The position numbers were made by a program, and so were the translations under genes. 7,043 nt of DNA, from positions 1-7,043 of the forward strand of contig CAMZLA010000114.1 of assembly GCA_947311665.1 (NCBI GenBank), given 5' to 3'. Below, one piece after another: positions 1-5,545 of this stretch. The stretch is from an uncultured Candidatus Altimarinota bacterium (GTDB taxonomy: Bacteria > Patescibacteriota > Gracilibacteria > CAIRYL01). The first letter of the stretch is position 1. Each line of letters opens with the position of its first letter. The notes below the pieces were generated by a model. That model made no database searches. It worked only from the letters and a program-made list of their open reading frames with translations, and was not told the DNA's origin.

Positions 1-23
1 AATGTCTTTTTTTTAAAATTTTT

Positions 24-47
24 GTAGAGGCACAATATTTTGTGCCT
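24..47 (+). repeat. REP-like hairpin 1 (GTAG-headed palindrome)
   Basis: GTAG at 24-27 is followed by AGGCACAA (28-35), a 4-base loop TATT, and TTGTGCCT (40-47), an 8-bp perfect stem. A GTAG tetranucleotide at the 5' foot of a short hairpin is the hallmark of REP sequences mobilised by REP-associated tyrosine transposases (TnpA-REP/RAYT). No such transposase gene lies in this window. Confidence 0.7.
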
Positions 48-91
48 TGTTATTTTTTAAATTTTTTTTACAAAAAATAAATAATTTTCTG

Positions 92-114
92 GTAGGGGCG
101 TATGGCAATACGCC
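92..114 (+). repeat. REP-like hairpin 2 (GTAG-headed palindrome)
   Basis: GTAG at 92-95 precedes GGCGTAT (97-103), loop GGCA, and ATACGCC (108-114), a 7-bp GC-rich stem in otherwise AT-rich DNA. It has the same orientation as hairpin 1 in this arm but a different stem sequence, so two REP subfamilies are paired. The stem's 3' half also forms part of the fifth 26-bp tandem unit. Confidence 0.7.
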
Positions 115-235
115 TTTTGCATGTTTATATGCAATATACATTTCTTATTCTTACAGGGAATATATCTTTTGTATATTTACAGGCAATAAATCTTTTACAT
201 GCTTACAAGGAATATTGCATTTCCTTTATTTACAG
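105..235 (-). repeat. Five degenerate 26-bp tandem repeats in the loop
   Basis: Read on the minus strand, the loop divides into five consecutive units: 235-209 (27 bp), 208-183, 182-157, 156-131 and 130-105 (26 bp each). Most begin CTGTAA or a close variant, carry an A-rich core (AAAAG or GAAAT), and end TATTGC or TATTCC. The last unit runs into the GGCGTATTGC of REP-like hairpin 2. There are no unique spacers between units, so this is not a CRISPR array. The units may be decayed REP-derived duplications. Confidence 0.75.
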
Positions 236-258
236 GGCGTATTGCCATACGCCCCTAC
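236..258 (-). repeat. REP-like hairpin 3 (inverted copy of hairpin 2)
   Basis: On the minus strand GTAG (complement of 255-258) heads the stem formed by 247-253 and 236-242 with loop 243-246. It is identical to 92-114 and inverted relative to it. Pairs of REPs in opposite orientation resemble the BIME arrangement known from enterobacteria and pseudomonads. Confidence 0.7.
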
Positions 259-302
259 CAGAAAATTATTTATTTTTTGTAAAAAAAATTTAAAAAATAA
301 CA

Positions 303-326
303 AGGCACAAAATATTGTGCCTCTAC
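303..326 (-). repeat. REP-like hairpin 4 (inverted copy of hairpin 1)
   Basis: On the minus strand GTAG (complement of 323-326) heads the 8-bp stem 303-310/315-322. It is identical to 24-47 and inverted relative to it. It lies about 50 bp before the pnp start codon, so in RNA it could fold on its own even without the left arm. Confidence 0.7.
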
Positions 327-378
327 AAAAATTTTAAAAAAAAGACATTTTTTACCCATCCATTTACCCCTTTTACTT

Positions 379-2487
379 ATGAGTTATTACTCAAACCATA
401 AAGTCTATGACTTAGAAATTGCAGGAAAAAAATATTCTTTCGATTTTGGGAAATATGCAACCCTAACAAATGCTTCTTGTGTTGTTACATGCGGCGGAAC
501 ATCAGTTTTGGTTACGACTGTTATGTCGGCAACTGCACGAGATATTGATTACATGCCGTTAATGGTAAATTATCAAGAAAAATTATATGCTTCAGGAATT
601 ATTAAAGGTTCTCGATTTATGAAACGAGAAACTCGTCCAAGTGATGATAAAATTTTAATTTCTCGAGTTATCGATAGATCACTTCGTCCATTATTCCCAA
701 AAAATTTGCGAAACGATGTTCAAGTAATGCTTACAACTCTTTCATACGATGGAGAAAATGAACACGATATTTGTGCAGCTCTTGGTGCTTCGGCATGTTT
801 AACCGTTTCAGATATTCCTTTTGATGGACCAATTGCAATGCTTCGTATCGGTTTAGATTCAGAAAATAATCTCACAATTAACCCAACCGCAACACAAAGA
901 ACAGAACAAAATCTCGATTTAATTGTTTCGGCAACAAAAGACGGAGTTGTTATGATTGAAGCAGGAGCAAATGAAATTTCTGAAGAAAAAATCCTAGAAG
1001 GAATTGCTTTGGGAGAAAGTGAAGCAAAAAATATTTGCCAATTTATGGAGGATATTCGAGCTGATCGAGGAACAGAAAAAATTACTGTTCCAGAAGCAAA
1101 AAAAGATGATGAAATGAAAAATTGGGCAATGGATGAATGTCATGACGATTATCAAGAATGTTTGTGGGGTATTCCAGAAAAATTGAAACGAGTTGCACGA
1201 AAAAATGAAATCACATCAGCAGCAAAAGAAAAAGCTATTGAAAAATTTGGAGAAGAACGAGTTGATGAATTTTTTGAAAATTCTGCAGCGTTGGTATGGA
1301 AAAAGATTTTACGAGATGCAATTTTAAACGAAGAAAAACGAATAGCTGGACGAAAACTTGATGAAGTACGAGCGATTTATGTAGAAAAAAATATGTTTGA
1401 ACGAACTCATGGTTCGGCACTTTTTCAACGAGGAGAAACACAAGGACTTTCAATTGTTACCCTTGCTCCCCCATCGGCAGCACAATTAACAGAAGGAATT
1501 GAAGGAGAACAAAAACATTATTATTTTCATCATTACAATTTCCCTCCATATTCTGTTGCCAGCACTTCACCTCGATTGTTTACGGGAAATAGAGAAGTTG
1601 GACACGGAGCTCTTGCACAAAAAGCAATAATGCCAATTCTTCCTTCACACGATGAATTTGGGTATACCATTCGAGTGGTTACAGAAATTTTGATGTCTAA
1701 TGGTTCGTCTTCTATGGCGGCAACTTGTGGTTCTACCCTTGCTCTTATGGCAGCAGGAGTTCCTATCAAACGACCTGTTTCAGGAATTGCAATGGGACTT
1801 ATCACTTCTGAAGATGGATCGAACTATAAAGTATTATCTGATATTCAAGATGATGAAGACTTTGTAGGAGATATGGATTTTAAAGTAACAGGAACAACAG
1901 AAGGAGTTACAGCAATTCAAATGGATATTAAATTGAAAAAAATTGATTTAGAAGTTTTTAAAATAGCTCTTCAGCAATCGAAAGAGGGACGAATGCATAT
2001 TCTTGATGAAATGCTTAAAGTTATTCCAGAAGTAGAACCTCAACTTTCTGAATATGCTCCAAAACTACTAACGATGAAAATTGATCCAGAATTTATTGGA
2101 AAAATTATTGGGAAAGGAGGAGAAACTATTCAAAAACTTACAGAAGAAAGTGGATGTGAAATAGATATTGCAGAAGATGGAACTATTACAATTGCTTCAA
2201 CAGGAGATATATCAGGAGCACATAGTGTTATTAAACAAATTGAAGGATTAACTTTTGAACCTAAAGCAGGACAAAGCTATGATGCAATTGTTGGGCGAGT
2301 AGAAAACTATGGAGCATTTGTAGATATTACTCCTAGTGTTGGAGGATTGGTGCATGTTTCAAAAATTTCATCAGAACGAGTAGAAAATGTAAGTGATGTT
2401 TTGAAAGTTGGACAAAAAGTTCGAGTAAAATTACTAGAAGTTGATGATAAAGGACGGCTTAACCTCTCTATTAAAGATGCAGAATAA
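379..2487 (+). CDS. pnp: Polyribonucleotide nucleotidyltransferase (PNPase)
   Basis: PNPase degrades RNA 3' to 5' by phosphorolysis and can add tails from nucleoside diphosphates. It is a cytoplasmic trimer. The 702 residues are close to the usual ~700. Order: first RNase PH domain with the FMKRETRPSD motif (about 80-89) and IDRSLRPLFP; an all-alpha linker (about 215-330); second RNase PH domain with GSALFQRGETQ (345-355), HHYNFPPYS, SNGSSSM (440-446) and GDMDFK (497-502); KH domain with GKIIGKGGE (about 574-582); and S1 domain from about 631 to the end. D494, D500 and K502 appear to match the metal-site residues D486, D492 and K494 of E. coli. The usual double arginine before EIGHG reads N404-R405 here. 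There is no rpsO upstream and no Shine-Dalgarno. The start is chosen because the following residues (KVYDLEIAGKKYSF) fit the family N-terminus. Of 30 arginine codons, 23 are CGA. It ends in TAA. Confidence 0.97.
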   Translation: MSYYSNHKVYDLEIAGKKYSFDFGKYATLTNASCVVTCGGTSVLVTTVMSATARDIDYMPLMVNYQEKLYASGIIKGSRFMKRETRPSDDKILISRVIDRSLRPLFPKNLRNDVQVMLTTLSYDGENEHDICAALGASACLTVSDIPFDGPIAMLRIGLDSENNLTINPTATQRTEQNLDLIVSATKDGVVMIEAGANEISEEKILEGIALGESEAKNICQFMEDIRADRGTEKITVPEAKKDDEMKNWAMDECHDDYQECLWGIPEKLKRVARKNEITSAAKEKAIEKFGEERVDEFFENSAALVWKKILRDAILNEEKRIAGRKLDEVRAIYVEKNMFERTHGSALFQRGETQGLSIVTLAPPSAAQLTEGIEGEQKHYYFHHYNFPPYSVASTSPRLFTGNREVGHGALAQKAIMPILPSHDEFGYTIRVVTEILMSNGSSSMAATCGSTLALMAAGVPIKRPVSGIAMGLITSEDGSNYKVLSDIQDDEDFVGDMDFKVTGTTEGVTAIQMDIKLKKIDLEVFKIALQQSKEGRMHILDEMLKVIPEVEPQLSEYAPKLLTMKIDPEFIGKIIGKGGETIQKLTEESGCEIDIAEDGTITIASTGDISGAHSVIKQIEGLTFEPKAGQSYDAIVGRVENYGAFVDITPSVGGLVHVSKISSERVENVSDVLKVGQKVRVKLLEVDDKGRLNLSIKDAE

Positions 2488-2518
2488 TTTAAGTTTATAA
2501 CTTTTTAATATATTATAT

Positions 2519-2556
2519 AAAAAAAATCAGTCATTTATATTTGACTGATTTTTTTT
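2519..2556. terminator. Bidirectional intrinsic terminator between pnp and the pilin-like gene
   Basis: The stem 2519-2533/2542-2556 (core AATCAGTCA / TGACTGATT, 15 bp including the A/T ends) has an 8-base loop. On the plus strand it ends in a run of T (2549-2556), 31 bp after the pnp stop. On the minus strand the 2519-2526 A run gives the T tail. It therefore fits both convergent genes. Confidence 0.85.
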
Positions 2557-2560
2557 ATTA

Positions 2561-2611
2561 TTTCTATAATTTCTATAATTTCTATTATTTCTATTATTTC
2601 AATTTCTATTC
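2561..2611. repeat. 9-bp tandem repeat (TTTCTATAA / TTTCTATTA)
   Basis: Two copies of TTTCTATAA (2561-2569, 2570-2578) and two of TTTCTATTA (2579-2587, 2588-2596) are followed by a short TTTCAA and a final TTTCTATTC (2603-2611). The last copy overlaps the stop codon of the pilin-like gene (2606-2608). The array lies between that gene and the shared terminator and looks like replication-slippage DNA. Confidence 0.85.
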
Positions 2612-3034
2612 AAGAAAAAATGTAATAAATACATCAACAATAATCCATGACATAACGGCTAAAGCAAATCCTATAAAAGCATTGAAAAAAGCAGTTTTTC
2701 CACTTTCTCCTTTATCATTTCCAATAATATATAAAATTCCTGCATACACATTCATTATCATATAAACAACTCCTGTCAAAATTCCTCCCATTTTAATTAA
2801 ATGCATTCCAAACAATAAAATTATTTCAAAAGAAAAATCTCCACTTTTAAAAGCATCGGCTACTTTTCCAGAAGTTGGAATTAAAGAAATATCAAATGCT
2901 GCAAAAAGAGGAGCATTCATTGCTAATGCAAAATAAAAAGTAAGAGTAAAAACAAATCCTAAAAACAGAGAATTTAAAAACATTTCTTTTTGAAATATTT
3001 TTTTTACTGATGATATATTTTGTACATTTTTCAT
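2606..3034 (-). CDS. Small membrane protein, VirB2/TrbC-like type IV secretion pilin candidate
   Basis: The 142-residue protein has a basic N-terminus (residues 1-18), a hydrophobic stretch (about 19-40) ending FALAMNA, which could be a signal peptide with an AxA cleavage site, then two more membrane segments (about 72-104 and 117-140). The latter are separated by a short polar loop, GNDKGESGKT. A signal sequence followed by two membrane helices around a short charged loop is the layout of VirB2/TrbC pilins and of T4SS-pilin-like proteins common in Patescibacteria. No other secretion-system gene is present, so the function is inferred from architecture only. Start choice is uncertain: Met1 and Met18 (codon at 2981-2983) are both preceded by AAAAAGAA. 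Met1 is kept because it gives the basic n-region. It is 107 bp downstream of the M23-SLH gene on the same strand, possibly with its own promoter. It stops with TAG inside a 9-bp tandem repeat. Confidence 0.6.
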   Translation of the reverse strand: MKNVQNISSVKKIFQKEMFLNSLFLGFVFTLTFYFALAMNAPLFAAFDISLIPTSGKVADAFKSGDFSFEIILLFGMHLIKMGGILTGVVYMIMNVYAGILYIIGNDKGESGKTAFFNAFIGFALAVMSWIIVDVFITFFLE

Positions 3035-3057
3035 TTCTTTTTAATTATTAGTCATTT

Positions 3058-3063
3058 ATTATA
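3058..3063 (-). promoter_or_regulatory. Candidate -10 element for the pilin-like gene
   Basis: On the minus strand a perfect TATAAT (complement of 3058-3063) lies 24 bp before the start codon, which would give a leader of about 17 bases. No good -35 hexamer sits at the normal distance; a TTGATA occurs 21 bp upstream, which is too far. In such AT-rich DNA a chance match is possible. Confidence 0.35.
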
Positions 3064-3075
3064 TAGGAATATATT

Positions 3076-3108
3076 TCAAATATTTATCAAATATTTATCA
3101 AATATTTT
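3076..3108. repeat. 11-bp tandem repeat upstream of the pilin-like gene
   Basis: Three consecutive copies of TCAAATATTTA (the last ending in T) run from 3076 to 3108. On the minus strand this reads as repeated ATATTTGATAA, just upstream of the candidate -10. It could be an upstream regulatory repeat or simple slippage sequence; the sequence does not decide. Confidence 0.7.
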
Positions 3109-3141
3109 AGTAAATTTTAAGATAATAGAGATATATTTGTT

Positions 3142-5481
3142 TTATTTTATCAACCTATAAATACTTTCTGCTACTTCTCCTCTTGTCATTCCTTCGTTTG
3201 GAAGGAAGTTTGTACCAAAATCGAGCAATCTATTATTTTTTGCAAATTCTGCATATTCAGCAAACCAAGAATTTTTTTCTACATCAGCAAAAGGATTTCT
3301 TTTTGGTATTCCTTCCAAAGGAAGATTTGAAGCATTTATTAAAATTTTAAAATATTCTGCTCGCCCAACTGTTTTTTCTGGTTTAAAACTTCCATCTGAA
3401 TACCCTTTCACAATTTTTTTATCATATGCCGATAAGACATAATCGGCAAACCAATCTCGTTTTGAAACATCATTGAATGGATTTTCTAAATTTTTTCTAA
3501 TAGAAATATTCATCGCTTTAAAAATCATTTTCAATGCCTCTCCTCTATTTACTTTTTTATCTGGTTTAAAACTTCCATCTGAATATCCACCAATAATCCC
3601 CTCTTGTTTTAAATATGTCAATGCTTTTGCATTTTTATGTGTTGGAGAAATATCAGTAAAAATATTTGCATTTTCACTTTGTTTTTCTATAGGTGATGTA
3701 ATACTTATTTTATGAATATCTCCATTTATAGAAATAAATCCAAGACCTGTGTTTTGTGCTGTAAAATAAATTTTTACATATCCATTTGCAAAATCTCCTT
3801 TTCTCAAAACAACAACATCTGTTTTTCCGTTTTTTGATGTAATGATAAATGAGCCTTGTTTTGGGAAATTTTCACTTGAAATAATTTCATTATTTTTATC
3901 TATTGCTTTCACTACAATTTCTAACACATCTCCTTTTTTTACACTATTTTCTGCAAAAAATTGGAAATGAGAAAATTCAATTTTTTTATCAGAATTTTGT
4001 TCTAGTGTTTCTGCACTCTTTGAAATATCCGATTGAGATTCTCGTTCTGCTGTTTCATTCAAATTTCGAGTTGCAACTTCAGAATTTCCATCTGTTTTTC
4101 GTTTTACTACTTGAATTTCAATCATTTCAACAATATTTCCATATGAAACTTTTATTTTATTTTTTCCAACTTTATCCAAAGTAAAAGAAATATTTCCTTC
4201 TCCTTTTTCAATATCAAAAGTGTTCAATGCTTTTCCTTCTTTCAATTCATAATGTATTTCAACATTTCCAGAAAATGATTCAAAAAATTCTTTTTTTTCA
4301 TCAGCTGATAAAACAGAAATTTTAACTTTTTCTCCTTCTAAAATTTTTGTTGGACTTGCAATCAATTTAAATCCTCCCAATTTTTGTCCAGATTTTCGCT
4401 GTGGAATTTCTGTTGCTTTTGGTTTTGGTGTAATCGCTTCACTTCGAGCCGATGAATGAGAATTGTTTGATGCTATGAGAGTTGTTCCTTTTTCATATTT
4501 ATGAATAAAATCGAAGGGATGAATAGTATATTTTAAAGCATTTGCTTTTCCAAATCCTGCATTTACAGCAGTTGTAAAATTATATCCAGAAGCTCGTGCA
4601 TCTTTCATAGAAAATGGCCAATAGGGATAAAAAGGTGCTCCTTTTTTATCTATTTGAAAATGAATATGAGCAGTTGTAGAGTTTCCTGTAGACCCAACAT
4701 TTCCAATTTGTTGTCCTCTTTTTACTGTATCTCCGACTTTTACAGAAATATTTGAGAAATGAGAATATGATGAATATACCGTTCCATATTCTGGAACTTT
4801 ATCATGACGAATAACTACATGTTTTCCATATCCTGTTGTTTGGCTTTTGGCTTTTACAACAATCCCATTGGCAATAGAATATACTGGAGTTCCTGGTGCA
4901 AGTTTAATATCAACAGCAGGATGAGAACCTGTATATTCTTTATGATCAAATTTATATTTTCCCATATAAACAATAGAATATGTAATTTTAGGATTTACAT
5001 ATTTTCTTGCCCATGTTTCATTTTGCATTTTAGACAATTCATATCGAGGAGCTTTTACGAGTTGTGCCGATGAATATGAAGAAAAACTTCGAGAATTTTT
5101 TCCTCCAACTGCAAACCAATCAGGAGCATATTCATATGGATATACTGTTCCATCGAAAGGGATTGGAGATGGAGCATCTGTTATTGATGCAGAAAAATAT
5201 TCACTTGTTTGAGAAAAAAGAAAAAGTCCTGTCATCATTATGGCAATTGTTGCAACAGCAGTTGCAAATGGATTTTTTTGTGTAACATTTAAATATCTAT
5301 TTTTCCCCAATCGTAAAATTCTTTTCAATTTAGATATTTTTTTACCATCGGAAGATTTTCCAATTCTTTTTTTTATAAAATAATCACCTACAAATTTTTG
5401 ATGTGGTAATTCATTGTTTTCCTCCGGACATCGAGAAATTGGATGGTTCGAAAAAGTACTATCTCTGTTTGTTTGTGTCAT
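3142..5481 (-). CDS. Membrane-anchored M23 metallopeptidase with Ig-like and three SLH domains
   Basis: The 779-residue envelope protein is predicted to cleave peptidoglycan cross-bridges or stem peptides. Order: a ~70-residue basic cytoplasmic tail; one membrane segment (about 72-90) with no clear cleavage site, so probably a signal anchor; an M23 (lysostaphin/LytM-type) domain (about 160-290); two beta-rich Ig-like regions (about 368-460 and 503-595) separated by a polar Ser/Glu-rich linker; and three SLH domains (about 604-658, 666-720, 728-779). The zinc ligands are all present: H187-x3-D191 and H272-I-H274, with H241 in YSHFS as the extra active-site histidine. An active enzyme is therefore likely rather than a degenerate LytM regulator. 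SLH1 and SLH2 share GYSDGSFKP; SLH3 has diverged there but keeps TRGE. SLH domains normally bind pyruvylated secondary wall polymer. It starts 55 bp from the divergent tsaE-HD gene with no Shine-Dalgarno. The stop is TAA. Confidence 0.92.
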   Translation of the reverse strand: MTQTNRDSTFSNHPISRCPEENNELPHQKFVGDYFIKKRIGKSSDGKKISKLKRILRLGKNRYLNVTQKNPFATAVATIAIMMTGLFLFSQTSEYFSASITDAPSPIPFDGTVYPYEYAPDWFAVGGKNSRSFSSYSSAQLVKAPRYELSKMQNETWARKYVNPKITYSIVYMGKYKFDHKEYTGSHPAVDIKLAPGTPVYSIANGIVVKAKSQTTGYGKHVVIRHDKVPEYGTVYSSYSHFSNISVKVGDTVKRGQQIGNVGSTGNSTTAHIHFQIDKKGAPFYPYWPFSMKDARASGYNFTTAVNAGFGKANALKYTIHPFDFIHKYEKGTTLIASNNSHSSARSEAITPKPKATEIPQRKSGQKLGGFKLIASPTKILEGEKVKISVLSADEKKEFFESFSGNVEIHYELKEGKALNTFDIEKGEGNISFTLDKVGKNKIKVSYGNIVEMIEIQVVKRKTDGNSEVATRNLNETAERESQSDISKSAETLEQNSDKKIEFSHFQFFAENSVKKGDVLEIVVKAIDKNNEIISSENFPKQGSFIITSKNGKTDVVVLRKGDFANGYVKIYFTAQNTGLGFISINGDIHKISITSPIEKQSENANIFTDISPTHKNAKALTYLKQEGIIGGYSDGSFKPDKKVNRGEALKMIFKAMNISIRKNLENPFNDVSKRDWFADYVLSAYDKKIVKGYSDGSFKPEKTVGRAEYFKILINASNLPLEGIPKRNPFADVEKNSWFAEYAEFAKNNRLLDFGTNFLPNEGMTRGEVAESIYRLIK
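3377..3402. repeat. Internal 26-nt direct repeat, copy in SLH2
   Basis: These 26 bases are identical to 3560-3585, exactly 183 bp (61 codons) away and in the same reading frame. Both encode the SLH core motif around GYSDGSFKP. Identity at third codon positions points to recent duplication or gene conversion between SLH domains. Confidence 0.9.
3560..3585. repeat. Internal 26-nt direct repeat, copy in SLH1
   Basis: Partner of the copy at 3377-3402. The surrounding SLH1 and SLH2 sequences differ clearly, so identity is confined to the core motif. Recombination between the two copies would delete 61 codons, about one SLH domain, and keep the frame. Confidence 0.9.
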
Positions 5482-5497
5482 ATAATGATATTATATT
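5469..5497 (+). promoter_or_regulatory. Candidate promoter for the tsaE-HD gene
   Basis: TTGTTT (5469-5474) and TATATT (5492-5497) are separated by 17 bp, giving a start near 5504 and a leader of about 33 bases. A perfect TATAAT at 5481-5486 is an alternative -10 but has no recognisable -35. In both cases the promoter overlaps the start of the M23-SLH gene. Confidence 0.4.
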
Positions 5498-5522
5498 CTG
5501 TGTATGTTTCAAATCATTATAT
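5480..5522. repeat. 10-bp inverted repeat in the divergent promoter region
   Basis: ATATAATGAT (5480-5489) is perfectly mirrored by ATCATTATAT (5513-5522) with a 23-bp spacer. Each strand therefore carries TATAATGAT at an equivalent place facing its own gene. It may be a symmetric pair of -10 elements or a dimer-binding operator covering both promoters. Confidence 0.75.
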
Positions 5523-5545
5523 CATAAAAAACTACAATGAATCAA
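5516..5545 (-). promoter_or_regulatory. Promoter for the M23-SLH gene (extended -10)
   Basis: On the minus strand TTGATT (complement of 5540-5545) and TATAAT (complement of 5516-5521) are separated by 18 bp. TGA directly before TATAAT gives an extended -10. The start point would be near 5509, with a leader of about 28 bases lacking a Shine-Dalgarno. The -35 lies inside the first codons of the opposite gene. Confidence 0.65.

Larger units (their letters stand above)
1..114. repeat. Left arm of a giant inverted repeat (114 bp, perfect)
   Basis: Bases 1-114 are the exact reverse complement of 236-349: base i pairs with base 350-i, and I checked this in several blocks along the arm. The match breaks at 115/235. 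The arm starts at the first base of the window, so the repeat may continue beyond the left edge. It contains two GTAG-headed palindromes (24-47 and 92-114) joined by an AT-rich linker. No transposase gene is visible, so a non-autonomous fold-back or REP-derived element is the most economical reading. Whether it is mobile is not shown. Confidence 0.95.
236..349. repeat. Right arm of the giant inverted repeat (114 bp, perfect)
   Basis: This is the exact reverse complement of 1-114. It ends 29 bp before the pnp start codon. The perfect identity of AT-rich, non-coding arms implies a recent duplication or inversion, or continuing homogenisation. No convincing promoter lies between 350 and 378, so a pnp transcript starting in or beyond the element would carry at least this arm. 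The best candidate inside the loop is weak: CTTACA at 150-155, 16 bp, TATATT at 172-177. Confidence 0.95.

Noticed and set aside
105..235. CRISPR array
   Set aside because: Units are contiguous, degenerate and without unique spacers, and no cas genes are present.
47..337. Open frames of 96 and 63 codons inside the inverted repeat
   Set aside because: They translate the repeat arms and the 26-bp units (period not a multiple of three, low-complexity aromatic peptide). There is no initiation signal or family resemblance, so they are a by-product of AT-rich repeat DNA.
1235..1805. Minus-strand open frames within pnp (72 and 90 codons)
   Set aside because: They are shadows of the certain pnp coding sequence, with no recognisable motifs.
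2541..2765. Plus-strand frame of 74 codons starting in the terminator
   Set aside because: Its first part translates the 9-bp tandem repeat and the rest is antisense to the pilin-like gene.
3473..5285. Plus-strand open frames opposite the M23-SLH gene
   Set aside because: The minus-strand protein has clear M23 and SLH domains with intact motifs; the antisense frames show none.
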